A DNA stretch of 64,000 nucleotides from Caviibacter sp963550915 (GTDB lineage: Bacteria; Fusobacteriota; Fusobacteriia; Fusobacteriales; Leptotrichiaceae): assembly GCA_963550915.1 (NCBI GenBank), contig CAUVEB010000001.1, positions 186,001 through 250,000 of the forward strand, in the 5' to 3' direction. Of this stretch, positions 1 to 9,129 are shown one piece after another (position 1 is the stretch's first letter; each line of letters starts with the position of its first letter). The notes beneath the pieces are model-generated. The model had not been told where the DNA came from and ran no database searches. It worked only from the letters and a program-made list of their open reading frames with translations. A program made the translations under genes and the position numbers.

Positions 1-305
1 ATTTATGTAATAGGATCATTGTATTAATTAAAGGTGAAAAGAAAATTGATTTGCCAATAAAAGAATTAAAAAATATGTTTAAAACTACGAAAAAGTATAT
101 TGTAGAAACAAAAGATGATATATTACCATTTAGTTTTAGAAATGCAAGTTATAAAAGAGTAGATGAAAATAAATATGAAATATATTTTGAAGACGACAAA
201 TATATTATTGAGAACATAAATTTAAATGATATTGTAAGTATTAGAGAAGATGTAGTAGAGCTTGAAGAAATAATATTTAATTTATATAAGGAACAAACAT
301 TATGA
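1..305 (+). CDS. ABC-2 exporter ATP-binding protein, C-terminal fragment
   Basis: The reading frame is open from base 3 to the TGA at 303-305, so the gene starts before the window. The visible 100 residues begin LCNRIIVLIKGEKK, which fits the strand after the H-loop of an ABC ATPase (the usual 'CDRIIVINKG' segment), and end in the accessory C-terminal domain. No Walker motifs lie inside the window. The stop overlaps the ATG of the next gene by 4 bases (ATGA), and two ABC-2-type permeases follow, so this is very probably the ATPase of that exporter. The substrate is unknown. Confidence 0.75.
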   Translation, partial: LCNRIIVLIKGEKKIDLPIKELKNMFKTTKKYIVETKDDILPFSFRNASYKRVDENKYEIYFEDDKYIIENINLNDIVSIREDVVELEEIIFNLYKEQTL

Positions 306-1087
306 GAAAATATATTGTTATATCACTAAATCAATTTATGATAAAATTACAATACAAATTTAATCTGGTAACAAGTATTTTAATTACAATGATACAAATA
401 TTCGCATCAATATACATATGGCAAAGTATATATATTTCATCAAATTCATATAAGATTGGCACATACACATTAAAAGAAATGTTTACATATATAATTATAG
501 TTAATATAATTTCTTTGATTTTTAAATTTGATATTGTTTTTAAGCTATCAACCCTTGTAAGATCTGGGAAATTAACAACAAAACTTCTACGACCGGTTTC
601 ATATTATGAAGAAACACTTAGTGAGTATATAGGAAGAATTATATTATTAATAATAACTTTTTTATTACTAATAATTTATTTTAAATATAATGTATATTAT
701 TACACTAATACATATACATTACTCTTAATAATGACATTTATATTAAATATATTTATGTTTTTTAATCTTACATTACTAATATCAACACTTGGATTTTGGC
801 TTATTCAAATATGGCCACTTCGTCCTATATTAAATGGATTTTATCTTCTTTTAGCTGGTATATATTTTCCACTTGATATACTACCAACTTACTTATTTAA
901 AATAATAAAGTATAATCCGTTTTCTATGATTACATATATATTTACAATAACTTTACAAGGCTTTTATAGTGAAAAAGAACTGATGTTTCATATTTTAATT
1001 AACTTTGTTTGGCTTGTATTATTCAAATACACATACGAATACTTATTTAATAAAGGTCTAAAAAAATATGAGGGTATGGGGGCGTAA
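302..1087 (+). CDS. ABC-2 type exporter permease, first subunit
   Basis: A 261-residue integral membrane protein with about six hydrophobic segments, the first near residues 20-42. The layout (ATPase, then two permeases of about 260 residues each) matches the ABC-2 family related to daunorubicin-type exporters (COG4587/COG3694-like pairs). The segment around residues 90-100 (RSGKLTTKLLRPVSYY) resembles the conserved cytoplasmic loop 'G.l...LLrPvs' of this family. It is translationally coupled to the ATPase by a 4-base overlap. The substrate cannot be read from the sequence; drug, lipid or polysaccharide export are all possible. Confidence 0.8.
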   Translation: MRKYIVISLNQFMIKLQYKFNLVTSILITMIQIFASIYIWQSIYISSNSYKIGTYTLKEMFTYIIIVNIISLIFKFDIVFKLSTLVRSGKLTTKLLRPVSYYEETLSEYIGRIILLIITFLLLIIYFKYNVYYYTNTYTLLLIMTFILNIFMFFNLTLLISTLGFWLIQIWPLRPILNGFYLLLAGIYFPLDILPTYLFKIIKYNPFSMITYIFTITLQGFYSEKELMFHILINFVWLVLFKYTYEYLFNKGLKKYEGMGA

Positions 1088-1088
1088 T

Positions 1089-1862
1089 ATGTCATTTAAA
1101 TTGTGGTTAATATTAATAAAACAGAGTATAAAAGAAGTGATTGCATATAGAACAACAACATTTCTAATAGTATTTTTTGGATTTTTATTTTTTGGAATAG
1201 AGATGTTTTCAGGATTTGTTTATTTTGAATATACAGATAATATATTAGGTTGGTCTAAACTTGATTTTTTAAGTTTGATTATAACTGCAACAATAATACA
1301 ATATTTATATAGTTTTTTATTTATAAATTCACACGAAAGATTAGCAGATAAAATACTTGATGGGGATCTTGATTTTATATTTGTAAGACCTGTTAATTCA
1401 TTTTGGTTTTATTCATTATATAGACTTGACATACCAAGTATAATTAATGTATTTGTAGCAGTATTAATTCAAAGTTATATTTTTAGTTTTTATAAACTTT
1501 CATCTATAACAATATTAATGTATGTTATATTTGTGCTTTTAGGTGTATGGTTTTTATTTTTAATAAACCATTTAGTTATAATGGCATCATTTTGGTTTGA
1601 AAAAGCAGATAAATTAATTGGATTACCAGAATATTTAGAAGTTATGTCAAACAAGCCAAAAGGAATATATCCAAAGTGGATACAAATACTACTTGGAATA
1701 TTATTTCCAATTATAACAGCTATAAATATGCCAATTACAATTTTAAATAATACATTTAGTTTTAAGCTTATATTATGGTATATATTTTTTGAAATATTAT
1801 TAACTATTGTTGTTTATAAGGTTTGGTTTTTAGGAATTAAAAAATATTCATCAAGTAATTAA
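1089..1862 (+). CDS. ABC-2 type exporter permease, second subunit
   Basis: A polytopic membrane protein of 257 residues (about six transmembrane segments), the partner of the preceding permease. It carries the same loop signature, 'ILDGDLDFIFVRPVNS', before the second pair of membrane spans. I chose the ATG at 1089, which follows a GGGGG ribosome-binding stretch 6 bases upstream. An in-frame ATG at 1068 would overlap the previous gene by 20 bases and has an AAAGG 11 bases upstream, so it is a possible alternative. The operon ends here at a bidirectional terminator. Confidence 0.8.
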   Translation: MSFKLWLILIKQSIKEVIAYRTTTFLIVFFGFLFFGIEMFSGFVYFEYTDNILGWSKLDFLSLIITATIIQYLYSFLFINSHERLADKILDGDLDFIFVRPVNSFWFYSLYRLDIPSIINVFVAVLIQSYIFSFYKLSSITILMYVIFVLLGVWFLFLINHLVIMASFWFEKADKLIGLPEYLEVMSNKPKGIYPKWIQILLGILFPIITAINMPITILNNTFSFKLILWYIFFEILLTIVVYKVWFLGIKKYSSSN

Positions 1863-1891
1863 TATATAATAAAACATAAAAAATTAATTTT

Positions 1892-1927
1892 AAAAAAATA
1901 GTAGCTGTTTAATTAACAGCTACTTTT
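1892..1927. terminator. Bidirectional intrinsic terminator between convergent genes
   Basis: A perfect 10-bp stem (1900-1909 with 1915-1924, AGTAGCTGTT/AACAGCTACT) with a 5-base loop is followed by T-rich sequence on the plus strand. It is preceded by an A7 run that acts as a T-run on the minus strand. It lies between the ABC operon (+) and the NlpC/P60 gene (-), so it can end both transcripts. Confidence 0.85.
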
Positions 1928-1928
1928 A

Positions 1929-2507
1929 TTAATAAGGTCTAACTGCACCTCTATATGCTCTTTTATAAAATCCTTCTATTTCCGAAATAACAACTTTTTT
2001 CTTAGCTGATGATGCATGAACAAACTTATTATCTCCAATATATATACCTACATGTGAAATTCTCTTCTTTTTAGTTGTTTTGAAATATATAATATCGCCA
2101 ATTTGTAAATCATCTTTTTCAACCTTATTTTTTAGTTTTGCAATGTTATATGAAGTTCTAGGCAACTGTACAGTTGCAATCTCCTTATAAACATAATTTA
2201 CAAACCCTGAACAATCAAATGATTTTGGACCTGTACTTCCCCATATGTATGGAGTGTTTAGATATGTAAGTGCAAAATCTGTAATTTGCTTTCTGATATC
2301 TTCTTTAACATCACTATTCTTTTTAAGATTTTCTGATATTAATTCAACCATTTCTTTAGAAATGTTATTGTCAAATTCTTCATCATCAACATTATTTTCA
2401 ATTGTGAAATTTTCAATTAATTGATTTATTGAATCATTCGTTGTAGTATCTGCAAAATATAAAGTCTGTGTAAATATTAAGCAGAATATTAATAATATTT
2501 TTTTCAT
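1929..2507 (-). CDS. NlpC/P60 family cell-wall endopeptidase, exported
   Basis: The 192-residue product has an N-terminal signal peptide (MKKILLIFCLIFTQTLYFAD). An acidic linker of about 45 residues follows, then an NlpC/P60 domain from about residue 70. The catalytic triad can be read as C99 (in FDCSGF), H152 (in ISHVGIYIG) and H164 (in FVHASS). Such enzymes cleave D-glutamyl-diamino-acid bonds in peptidoglycan stem peptides in the periplasm or wall. The ATG at 2507 follows AGGTG at good spacing; an upstream GTG at 2513 would lie inside that ribosome-binding site. It is a single-gene unit, convergent with the ABC operon. Confidence 0.88.
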   Translation of the reverse strand: MKKILLIFCLIFTQTLYFADTTTNDSINQLIENFTIENNVDDEEFDNNISKEMVELISENLKKNSDVKEDIRKQITDFALTYLNTPYIWGSTGPKSFDCSGFVNYVYKEIATVQLPRTSYNIAKLKNKVEKDDLQIGDIIYFKTTKKKRISHVGIYIGDNKFVHASSAKKKVVISEIEGFYKRAYRGAVRPY

Positions 2508-2644
2508 AATCACCTCACTTTATATACCAATTGTATCATTTATTGAATTTAATATAAGAAAATATACAAAAAAAATCAACAACTTATTTAACTAAATAAA
2601 AAATGGTCAAATTAACATAATAATTACATGTAAATTGCAAATGA

Positions 2645-2673
2645 TAGACACTTTTTAATTAAAATGATATAAT
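2645..2673 (+). promoter_or_regulatory. Promoter of the rph operon
   Basis: TAGACA (2645-2650), 17-base spacer, TATAAT (2668-2673) with an extended TGA just upstream. This is close to the sigma-70/SigA consensus and lies 27 bases before rph. It is the first promoter of the rph-rlmN-PBP-era string. Confidence 0.8.
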
Positions 2674-2699
2674 AATAAGAAAAAAAGGAATAGAATTAA

Positions 2700-3395
2700 A
2701 TGAGAAAAAACAACAGAAAAAATAATGAATTACGTAATATAAAAGTAACTAGTAATTACATAATGCACCCAGAGGGATCAGTATTAATTGAATTTGGAAA
2801 TACAAGAGTAATATGTAATGCAACAGTTGAAGATAAAGTACCTGCTTTTTTAAAGGGCAAAGGAAGTGGTTGGATAACTGCTGAATATAGTATGCTACCA
2901 AGAGCAACAAATACCAGAAATAAAAGAGATTCAATGACTGGAAAAGTTTCTGGTAGATCTATGGAAATACAAAGGCTAATTGGAAGAGCCTTAAGATCTT
3001 GTATTGATCTTGCAAAATTAGGAGAAAAGACTATAACAATTGATTGTGATGTAATACAAGCGGATGGTGGAACTAGAACTGCCTCAATAACAGGTGGTTA
3101 TTTAGCTTTAGAGCTTGCAATACAAAAATTATTAAATGATGGTAAATTAACAAAGAATCCATTGATCTCAAAAGTTGCAGCAATTAGTGTTGGTAGAGTA
3201 AATGGACAAATTATGTTAGATTTAGACTATGATGAAGATTGTAGTGCTGAAGTTGACATGAATATAGTAATGAATAATAAAAACGAATTTATTGAAATAC
3301 AAGGAACAGGTGAAGAATCAACTTTTGTATATTCTGAATTACTTGAATTTATAGCATTATCTAAAAATGCTTTTGACTACTTATTTTTATTATAA
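2700..3395 (+). CDS. rph: Ribonuclease PH
   Basis: A phosphorolytic 3'-5' exoribonuclease that trims tRNA 3' ends. The 231 residues are slightly shorter than the usual 237-245. Conserved features include RATNTRNKRDS near 68-78, the arginine-rich GRSMEIQRLIGRALR near 85-99, the IQADGGTRTASITGG phosphate-binding segment near 119-133, and the catalytic acidic stretch LDLDYDEDCSAEVDMN at 173-188. It is first in an operon with rlmN (9-base gap). It lacks the Ham1-like partner that is fused or adjacent in some fusobacteria. Confidence 0.95.
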   Translation: MRKNNRKNNELRNIKVTSNYIMHPEGSVLIEFGNTRVICNATVEDKVPAFLKGKGSGWITAEYSMLPRATNTRNKRDSMTGKVSGRSMEIQRLIGRALRSCIDLAKLGEKTITIDCDVIQADGGTRTASITGGYLALELAIQKLLNDGKLTKNPLISKVAAISVGRVNGQIMLDLDYDEDCSAEVDMNIVMNNKNEFIEIQGTGEESTFVYSELLEFIALSKNAFDYLFLL

Positions 3396-3404
3396 AGGAA
3401 AATA

Positions 3405-4466
3405 ATGGATAAAAAAGATATATTAAATTTTAATTATGAAGAATTAAAGCAAGAGCTTAGTAGATTTAATTTAAAAACTTTTGTTATTAATCAAATATAT
3501 GACTGGTTACATAATAAGCTTGAATTTAATTTTGATAACTTTAGCAATATAAAAAAAGAAATAAGAGAATTATTAAAAGATAATTTTTTTATTAATGACT
3601 TTAAATGTATTGCAAAACAAGAATCACTTGATAAAAAGACTGCTAAATACTTATTTAGCATAAATGGTAAATTATTGTTAGAATCAGTACTTCTTACACA
3701 TAATAATAGGAAAACTCTTTGTGTATCGTCACAAATAGGTTGTCCATTAAAATGTGATTTTTGTGCTACCGGAACTATGAGGTTTGAAAAAAATTTAACA
3801 GCATCTGAGATAATACAACAATTTTATTATATTCAAAAAGAACTTAGAGCTAATAACGATAAGATAACAAATCTTGTATATATGGGTATGGGGGAACCGT
3901 TTTTAAACTATGATAATGTAATAAAATCAATAAATCTTTTAAATAGTGATAAAGGTCAAAATATTTCAAAAAGAAATTTCACCATTTCAACTTCTGGTCT
4001 TATAAATGAAATCAAAAAGTTTGCAAATGATGAAAAGCAAATACATCTTGCAATCTCACTTCATTCTGTAAAACAAGAAATAAGAGATAAATTAATGCCT
4101 ATAAATAGAAGATATAATCTAGAGGACTTAAGATTAGCATTAATGGAATATCAAAAATTAACAAACAATAGAATAACATTTGAGTATATACTAATAGATG
4201 ATATGAATATAGATAAAAGTGATGCAATACTACTAACAAAATATTTAAAGAATTTTAATGCACACGTAAATTTAATACCATATAATAAAGTGGTATCAAA
4301 ACCATATGTTACACCTAGCAAAGAAAAGCAAAAAGAATTTTATAATTACTTAAAAAATAATAAGATAAATGCTACTCTAAGAGAAACAAAAGGACAGGAT
4401 ATTTTTGCAGCATGTGGTCAATTAAAGGTAAAAAAGGAGAATAATACAGATGAAAAAAATATTTAA
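3405..4466 (+). CDS. rlmN: 23S rRNA (A2503-C2)/tRNA (A37-C2) methyltransferase RlmN
   Basis: A radical-SAM enzyme that methylates C2 of A2503 in 23S rRNA, and A37 in some tRNAs. The 4Fe-4S cysteines C113, C117 and C120 form the CxxxCxxC motif (CPLKCDFC). The two catalytic cysteines correspond to C106 (TLCVSSQ) and C337 (FAACGQL). The MGMGEP motif follows near 165. Length 353 is typical. The gene overlaps the following PBP gene by 17 bases, which suggests translational coupling. Confidence 0.96.
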   Translation: MDKKDILNFNYEELKQELSRFNLKTFVINQIYDWLHNKLEFNFDNFSNIKKEIRELLKDNFFINDFKCIAKQESLDKKTAKYLFSINGKLLLESVLLTHNNRKTLCVSSQIGCPLKCDFCATGTMRFEKNLTASEIIQQFYYIQKELRANNDKITNLVYMGMGEPFLNYDNVIKSINLLNSDKGQNISKRNFTISTSGLINEIKKFANDEKQIHLAISLHSVKQEIRDKLMPINRRYNLEDLRLALMEYQKLTNNRITFEYILIDDMNIDKSDAILLTKYLKNFNAHVNLIPYNKVVSKPYVTPSKEKQKEFYNYLKNNKINATLRETKGQDIFAACGQLKVKKENNTDEKNI

Positions 4467-6462
4467 ATATATAATAAAAGCTATATTACTTTTATTTGTT
4501 TTATTAGCTATTTTTGTTACATATGTAGTAATTGAAGTTAAAAGAAATTATCCGATAGAATTGCTTGAAAATTATGAACCACTAAAACCTTCAATTATTT
4601 ATGATATAAATGGTAATCAAATTGATGTATTAGCAATTGAAAATAGGGATCCTATAAAAATAAACGAAATACCACTTTATGTACAAAACGCTTTTATTGC
4701 AGTAGAAGATAAAAGATTTAGATCACATCATGGTCTTGATTATGTAAGACTTACTAAAGCTATTTTACTAAATGTTACAAGAACCGGTAGACAAGGTGGA
4801 AGTACTATTACACAACAATTAGTAAAGACAGCTTTTTTAACACCAGAAAGATCTTTAAAAAGAAAAATAATAGAAGCAGTTTTAACATATGAAATGGAAA
4901 AAATTTATACTAAAGATGAAATTTTAGAAAATTATTTAAATACAATTAATTTTGGAAAAGGGGCATATGGTATAAAAAATGCTTCACTTAGATATTTTGG
5001 AGTACTTCCAAAAGATTTAACGATAGCACAAGCAGCACTACTTGCAGGTATACCAAAATCACCACAAAAATATTCTAAATTAGAGCATGGAATTAAAAGA
5101 CAAAAAATTGTTTTGCTTAGTATGTTAAATGCTGGTGTAATAACAAAAGAAGAGTATGAAGTAGCTAAAAATGAAAAAATAAGTTTTGTTACAAATGAGG
5201 AACTTGAAAATAGACCTGAAGCACAAGAAATATCAAATTCTAATGTTTCACCTGAAGTAACAACAATAATTTTAAGTGAACTAAAAAAAATATTACAACT
5301 TGATAATGAAGATGAAGATGCAACAAAATCTCTATTTAATGGTTATAAAATATATTCAACTGTAGATATTAATATGCAAAAAGCAGCATATAAGGCATTT
5401 GAAACTAGTGCTGGTCTAAAAAAAGATAAATTACAAGCTGCCCTTATATCAATAGATCCAAGCAATGGTTTTGTAAAAGCTATAGTTGGTGGTAAAAACT
5501 ATGTTAAAGGTGATTTTAATAGAGCTATAAATGCTAAAAGACAACCAGGATCAGCATTTAAGCCTATCGTATACATGGCAGCACTACAAAATAACATACC
5601 TATGAATCTAGTTGTTGAGGACTCACCTGTAAAATATGGTAAATGGAGTCCTAGAAATTATGACGGTAAATATCGTGGTAATATAACAATGTTAAAAGCA
5701 CTTGAAATATCAAATAATATTGGTGCAGTTAAGATATTAGACTTAGTTGGTATTGATAAGGTAAAAGAAGTTTGGGAGTTAAGTAGAGGACAAAAAAGTG
5801 AAAATTTCCCTAAAGATTTAACACTTGCACTTGGTTCTATTACAGTAACACCACTTGATATGGCAAGAATGTATGCATCATTTGCTAATGGTGGTTATAG
5901 AATAGTTCCTCAATTTATATACAAAGTTGAAAATAAAGACGGTGAAGTAATATATGAGGCAAGTAATGTAAAAGAAAAAATATATGAGCCTGAAGATGTT
6001 GCACTTGTAACACATCTTATGCAACAGGTAATAAATAATGGTACAGGTAAGAGTGCTGTCGTTTATAAAAATGGAGTACCAATTCCAATGGCAGGTAAAA
6101 CTGGTACTACAAATGAATATATATCTGCTTGGTTTACTGGATACACACCTACACTAGCAACTGTAGTTTATGTAGGATATGACGATAATAAGAGTATGGG
6201 TCGTGGAATGTCGGGTTCATCAGTAGCTATTCCAATATGGAAGAATTATATGCAAACTGTTGCAAATTTATCTACATATGATCCAAGTAATTTTGACTTT
6301 ATTACAGATTCATTAGCATCTGGCAAATTAGTACAACGTACTATTGATAATGTAAATGGATTTATAGATGATGACGGTTTAAATGCAGATAGATCATTAT
6401 TTAAAGCAGGAACAGAACCGGTAGAACATGAAAGTGGTCTATTAAATATATTTGAATATTGA
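4450..6462 (+). CDS. mrcA: Class A penicillin-binding protein (transglycosylase/transpeptidase, PBP1A type)
   Basis: A bifunctional peptidoglycan synthase of 670 residues. An N-terminal membrane anchor (about 7-29) is followed by a GT51 domain with catalytic E86 in VEDKRFRSHHG and the GGSTITQQLVK motif near 116. The transpeptidase domain has the SxxK serine S368 (GSAFK), SNN at 421-423 and KTG at 550-552. The C-terminus is short, with no OB or PASTA extension. The start overlaps rlmN by 17 bases; the ATG follows AAAAAGGAG. It sits between rRNA-modification and era genes, so it is probably transcribed constitutively with growth genes. Confidence 0.93.
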   Translation: MKKIFKYIIKAILLLFVLLAIFVTYVVIEVKRNYPIELLENYEPLKPSIIYDINGNQIDVLAIENRDPIKINEIPLYVQNAFIAVEDKRFRSHHGLDYVRLTKAILLNVTRTGRQGGSTITQQLVKTAFLTPERSLKRKIIEAVLTYEMEKIYTKDEILENYLNTINFGKGAYGIKNASLRYFGVLPKDLTIAQAALLAGIPKSPQKYSKLEHGIKRQKIVLLSMLNAGVITKEEYEVAKNEKISFVTNEELENRPEAQEISNSNVSPEVTTIILSELKKILQLDNEDEDATKSLFNGYKIYSTVDINMQKAAYKAFETSAGLKKDKLQAALISIDPSNGFVKAIVGGKNYVKGDFNRAINAKRQPGSAFKPIVYMAALQNNIPMNLVVEDSPVKYGKWSPRNYDGKYRGNITMLKALEISNNIGAVKILDLVGIDKVKEVWELSRGQKSENFPKDLTLALGSITVTPLDMARMYASFANGGYRIVPQFIYKVENKDGEVIYEASNVKEKIYEPEDVALVTHLMQQVINNGTGKSAVVYKNGVPIPMAGKTGTTNEYISAWFTGYTPTLATVVYVGYDDNKSMGRGMSGSSVAIPIWKNYMQTVANLSTYDPSNFDFITDSLASGKLVQRTIDNVNGFIDDDGLNADRSLFKAGTEPVEHESGLLNIFEY

Positions 6463-6469
6463 GGTGAAA

Positions 6470-7354
6470 ATGAAATCAGGATTTATAGCTATAGTTGGTA
6501 GACCTAATGTTGGTAAATCAACTCTTATGAATAAATTAATATCTGAGAAACTTGCAATTATTTCAGACAAAGCTGGAACTACACGTGATAAAATAAGGGG
6601 TATTTCAAATATTGGTGAAAATCAATATATATTTGTTGATACACCAGGTATACATAAACCTCTTCACTTATTAGGTGAATATATGACAAATACTGCACTA
6701 GATAGTTTAGAAGAAGTTGATGTAATATTATTCATATTAGATGGTACACAAGAAATTTCAACAGGTGATTTGTTTATACTAGAACACATAAAAAAAGTTA
6801 ATACACCATACATTATTGTAATAAATAAAATTGACTTGTTAAGTGATGAAGAAATTAAAGAAAAAATTAATGAAATTGATGAAAAATTTGGTAAAAATTA
6901 TGATAATATAATTACATTATCATCTGAATACTCTATTGGAATACATAAAATATATGATGAATGCAAAAAATATTTAAGTAGCGATATACTATACTATCCC
7001 TTAGATTACTATACAGATATGCCTGTAAACAAGATAGTTGTTGAAGTTATAAGGGAGAAGTTGTTACTACTTACAAAAGATGAAATACCGCATAGTATAG
7101 CAGTTGAAATAACAAATGTTTTAACAAAACCCAATATAAGACACTATGATGTAACAATATATGTTGAAAGAGAATCGCAAAAAGGAATAATAATAGGTGA
7201 TAAAGGAAGTTTAATAAAACAAGTTGGTATACTTTCAAGAAAAGAAATAGAGGATTTAGTAGATCTTAAAATTAATTTAAGATTATGGGTAAAAGTTAAG
7301 AAAAAATGGAGAAAAGATCCCAAATTTTTAAAAGAAATGGGATATTCTAATTAG
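6470..7354 (+). CDS. era: GTPase Era
   Basis: A ribosome-maturation GTPase that binds the 3' end of 16S rRNA. Of the 294 residues, the G domain carries G1 GRPNVGKS (near 9-16), G3 DTPGIH, and G4 NKID (near 119). A C-terminal KH domain holds the GDKGSLIKQVG loop (near 242). The ATG at 6470 follows GAGGTG at ideal spacing; an upstream in-frame TTG at 6452 inside the PBP gene is unlikely. It is the last gene of the rph-rlmN-PBP string, since a strong promoter follows. Confidence 0.96.
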   Translation: MKSGFIAIVGRPNVGKSTLMNKLISEKLAIISDKAGTTRDKIRGISNIGENQYIFVDTPGIHKPLHLLGEYMTNTALDSLEEVDVILFILDGTQEISTGDLFILEHIKKVNTPYIIVINKIDLLSDEEIKEKINEIDEKFGKNYDNIITLSSEYSIGIHKIYDECKKYLSSDILYYPLDYYTDMPVNKIVVEVIREKLLLLTKDEIPHSIAVEITNVLTKPNIRHYDVTIYVERESQKGIIIGDKGSLIKQVGILSRKEIEDLVDLKINLRLWVKVKKKWRKDPKFLKEMGYSN

Positions 7355-7383
7355 TTGTATTAGAATTACACATATGATATAAT
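7355..7383 (+). promoter_or_regulatory. Promoter for the 7402-9480 gene group
   Basis: TTGTAT (7355-7360), 17-base spacer, TATAAT (7378-7383), preceded by TGA (extended -10). It begins at the last base of the era stop codon and lies 18 bases before the next ATG. It resembles the SigA consensus strongly. Confidence 0.8.
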
Positions 7384-7401
7384 TTTTAAGAGGTATTTTT
7401 A

Positions 7402-7773
7402 ATGAAATATAAATTTACAAAACAAAAAGAAGCAAAAATTATGTTTGGAATTATGCTGCCTGATATTATATACGATCTATTTTCAGTTGCGATAAATGAA
7501 AGTGCAATTGAAGATATTTTAAGAACACATCTTAATATATCAAAAGATAGACTTATAAAATTAGTAGAGGCAGTTAGCGTTGAAGGTAATGAAATGCTTA
7601 TTTTAGTTATTTATGATAAAATATTAAGTAAAGGACAATTTTTAAGGGAAAAAATGAAAATTGAGGAGTCTGAATTTTTATTTAACTTTAATATATACAA
7701 GTATGACTTCAATAAACCAATTAATGTTGAATTTTCGATTAATCTTGAAAATCAAAGAAAGGAATTAAAATGA
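7402..7773 (+). CDS. Conserved-looking hypothetical protein, 123 aa
   Basis: I do not recognise this protein. It is 123 residues with no signal peptide or membrane span. It is mixed alpha/beta, with an amphipathic N-terminal half (residues 20-60: DIIYDLFSVAINESAIEDIL) and a beta-like C-terminal half. It has no cysteine, so it is not metal-bound through thiols. AGAGG lies 10 bases before the ATG. Its last bases overlap the next gene (ATGA), so it is translationally coupled to the cyclophilin lipoprotein. Codon use matches the neighbours. A cytoplasmic role is likely but undefined. Confidence 0.75.
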   Translation: MKYKFTKQKEAKIMFGIMLPDIIYDLFSVAINESAIEDILRTHLNISKDRLIKLVEAVSVEGNEMLILVIYDKILSKGQFLREKMKIEESEFLFNFNIYKYDFNKPINVEFSINLENQRKELK

Positions 7774-8438
7774 GAAAAATTTTACGTGCATTAACTATTA
7801 CACTATTTTTTTCAATGTTAGTAAGTTGTTCAAGTTTTACATTTGGCGATTTTACTAAGTCACTATTTGGAGAAAAATTAACAAATCTAACACCAGAAGA
7901 AAAAAGACAAAAGAAACTTGCATCTTACAACTTAGAGGCAAAAATAAAGACTAATAAAGGTGATATAAATGTATACCTTTATCCAGAAGCTGCACCTGAA
8001 ACAGTTGCAAATTTCGTTTATTTAGTAAAAAATGATTTTTATGATAATCTTCCTTTTCATAGAGTTGTAAACAATTTATTAATACAATCTGGAGATAATA
8101 TAGGAGATTCAACAGGTGGTACAGGTTATACTATAAAAGATGAATATGTACATTGGCTTACATTTGATAATCCTGGTATACTTGCAATGGCAAATACAGG
8201 ACTTGAAAATTCAGGAAGCTCACAATTTTTCATTACTTTAAATGCTTATCCTAATTTTAATAATAATTATACAGTTTTTGGTACTCTAATTAATATAAAT
8301 GATTTAAATGTTGCAAAAACAATTAGAATGGGAGACACTATTTTAGATATTGAAATAAGTGGTAAAAATGTAAATGACTTCCTAAATAACTTCAAAGAAG
8401 AAGTTGAAAAATGGGATGAAGTTCTAAAATCAAAATAG
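7770..8438 (+). CDS. Cyclophilin-type peptidyl-prolyl isomerase, lipoprotein
   Basis: A 222-residue protein with a lipoprotein signal peptide; the lipobox LVSC places the acylated cysteine at C20. A short linker precedes a cyclophilin domain (about residues 48-200). Recognisable features are ETVANFVYLV, FHRVVNNLLIQSGD (the FHRV/QGGD region) and ANTGLENSGSSQFFITL (family ANAGPNTNGSQFFI). It should catalyse prolyl cis-trans isomerisation of exported proteins at the cell surface or periplasmic face. It overlaps the upstream gene by 4 bases and is followed closely by a regulator gene. Confidence 0.92.
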   Translation: MRKILRALTITLFFSMLVSCSSFTFGDFTKSLFGEKLTNLTPEEKRQKKLASYNLEAKIKTNKGDINVYLYPEAAPETVANFVYLVKNDFYDNLPFHRVVNNLLIQSGDNIGDSTGGTGYTIKDEYVHWLTFDNPGILAMANTGLENSGSSQFFITLNAYPNFNNNYTVFGTLININDLNVAKTIRMGDTILDIEISGKNVNDFLNNFKEEVEKWDEVLKSK

Positions 8439-8448
8439 GTGATAAACT

Positions 8449-9129
8449 TTGAAAGTTTTGATATATAATAAATCAAATAAAATTGGAACGCAAATAGTAA
8501 AAGAACTAGAAACATATGGTTATGAAAATGTATTTATAAATAATGAATATGAAATATATGAAAAATTAAAATATAATTTATATGATTTAATTGTAGTATA
8601 TACAGATTATGTTATGGCAGTTGATATTTTAATTTCTAAAATTAGAAAATTAGATAAAAAAGTATATGTTCTAGCTGTATGTTCTATGAATACTAATTTT
8701 TTTAGAAAAAAAGCACTTGAATTAGGTTTTGACGACTATATTGATAAAAATTGTACAATTAAAGAAATAAGTCTAAAAATTGTAGCAGTTTGTAAAATTA
8801 TAAATAGATATTTATATGACAAAAATATTGTTTTAAGCTCAAAAGATTTAGTTTTAAATGGTAATACACGGACTGTTAAACGTTCAGGAGTAGAAATTAA
8901 ATTATCAAAAAAAGAGTTTGAACTTCTTGAATATCTATTACAAAATAAAAATAATGTAGTAACAAGAACTATGATTGCAGAAAAAATATGGGATATAGAC
9001 GTTGCATATGAGAGTAATATTGTTGATGTTTATATAAATTTTCTAAGAAAAAAGATTGATAAAGATTATAATGAGAAAATAATAAAAACAATACGAGGTA
9101 TTGGATATATAATAAATGAGGAGGTTTAG
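8449..9129 (+). CDS. OmpR/PhoB-type response regulator with an atypical receiver domain
   Basis: The 226-residue protein has a receiver-like domain (about 1-115) and a Trans_reg_C winged helix (about 130-226; VVTRTMIAEKIW and the final TIRGIGYII). The usual acidic pair after beta-1 is replaced (VLIYNKSNK instead of a DDE pocket). At the phospho-acceptor position, expected as D in 'DLIxxD', there is Y (DLIVVYTD). The beta-4 Thr is also missing, but the beta-5 Lys (DDYIDK) remains. It starts with TTG at 8449, 7 bases after AGGTG. No histidine kinase is adjacent. It is probably an orphan regulator working without classical phosphorylation. Confidence 0.88.
   Translation: MKVLIYNKSNKIGTQIVKELETYGYENVFINNEYEIYEKLKYNLYDLIVVYTDYVMAVDILISKIRKLDKKVYVLAVCSMNTNFFRKKALELGFDDYIDKNCTIKEISLKIVAVCKIINRYLYDKNIVLSSKDLVLNGNTRTVKRSGVEIKLSKKEFELLEYLLQNKNNVVTRTMIAEKIWDIDVAYESNIVDVYINFLRKKIDKDYNEKIIKTIRGIGYIINEEV

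Noticed and set aside
2624..2633. Palindrome TTACATGTAA upstream of the rph promoter
   Set aside because: A single 10-base palindrome in AT-rich DNA can arise by chance, and no second copy was noticed at other promoters.
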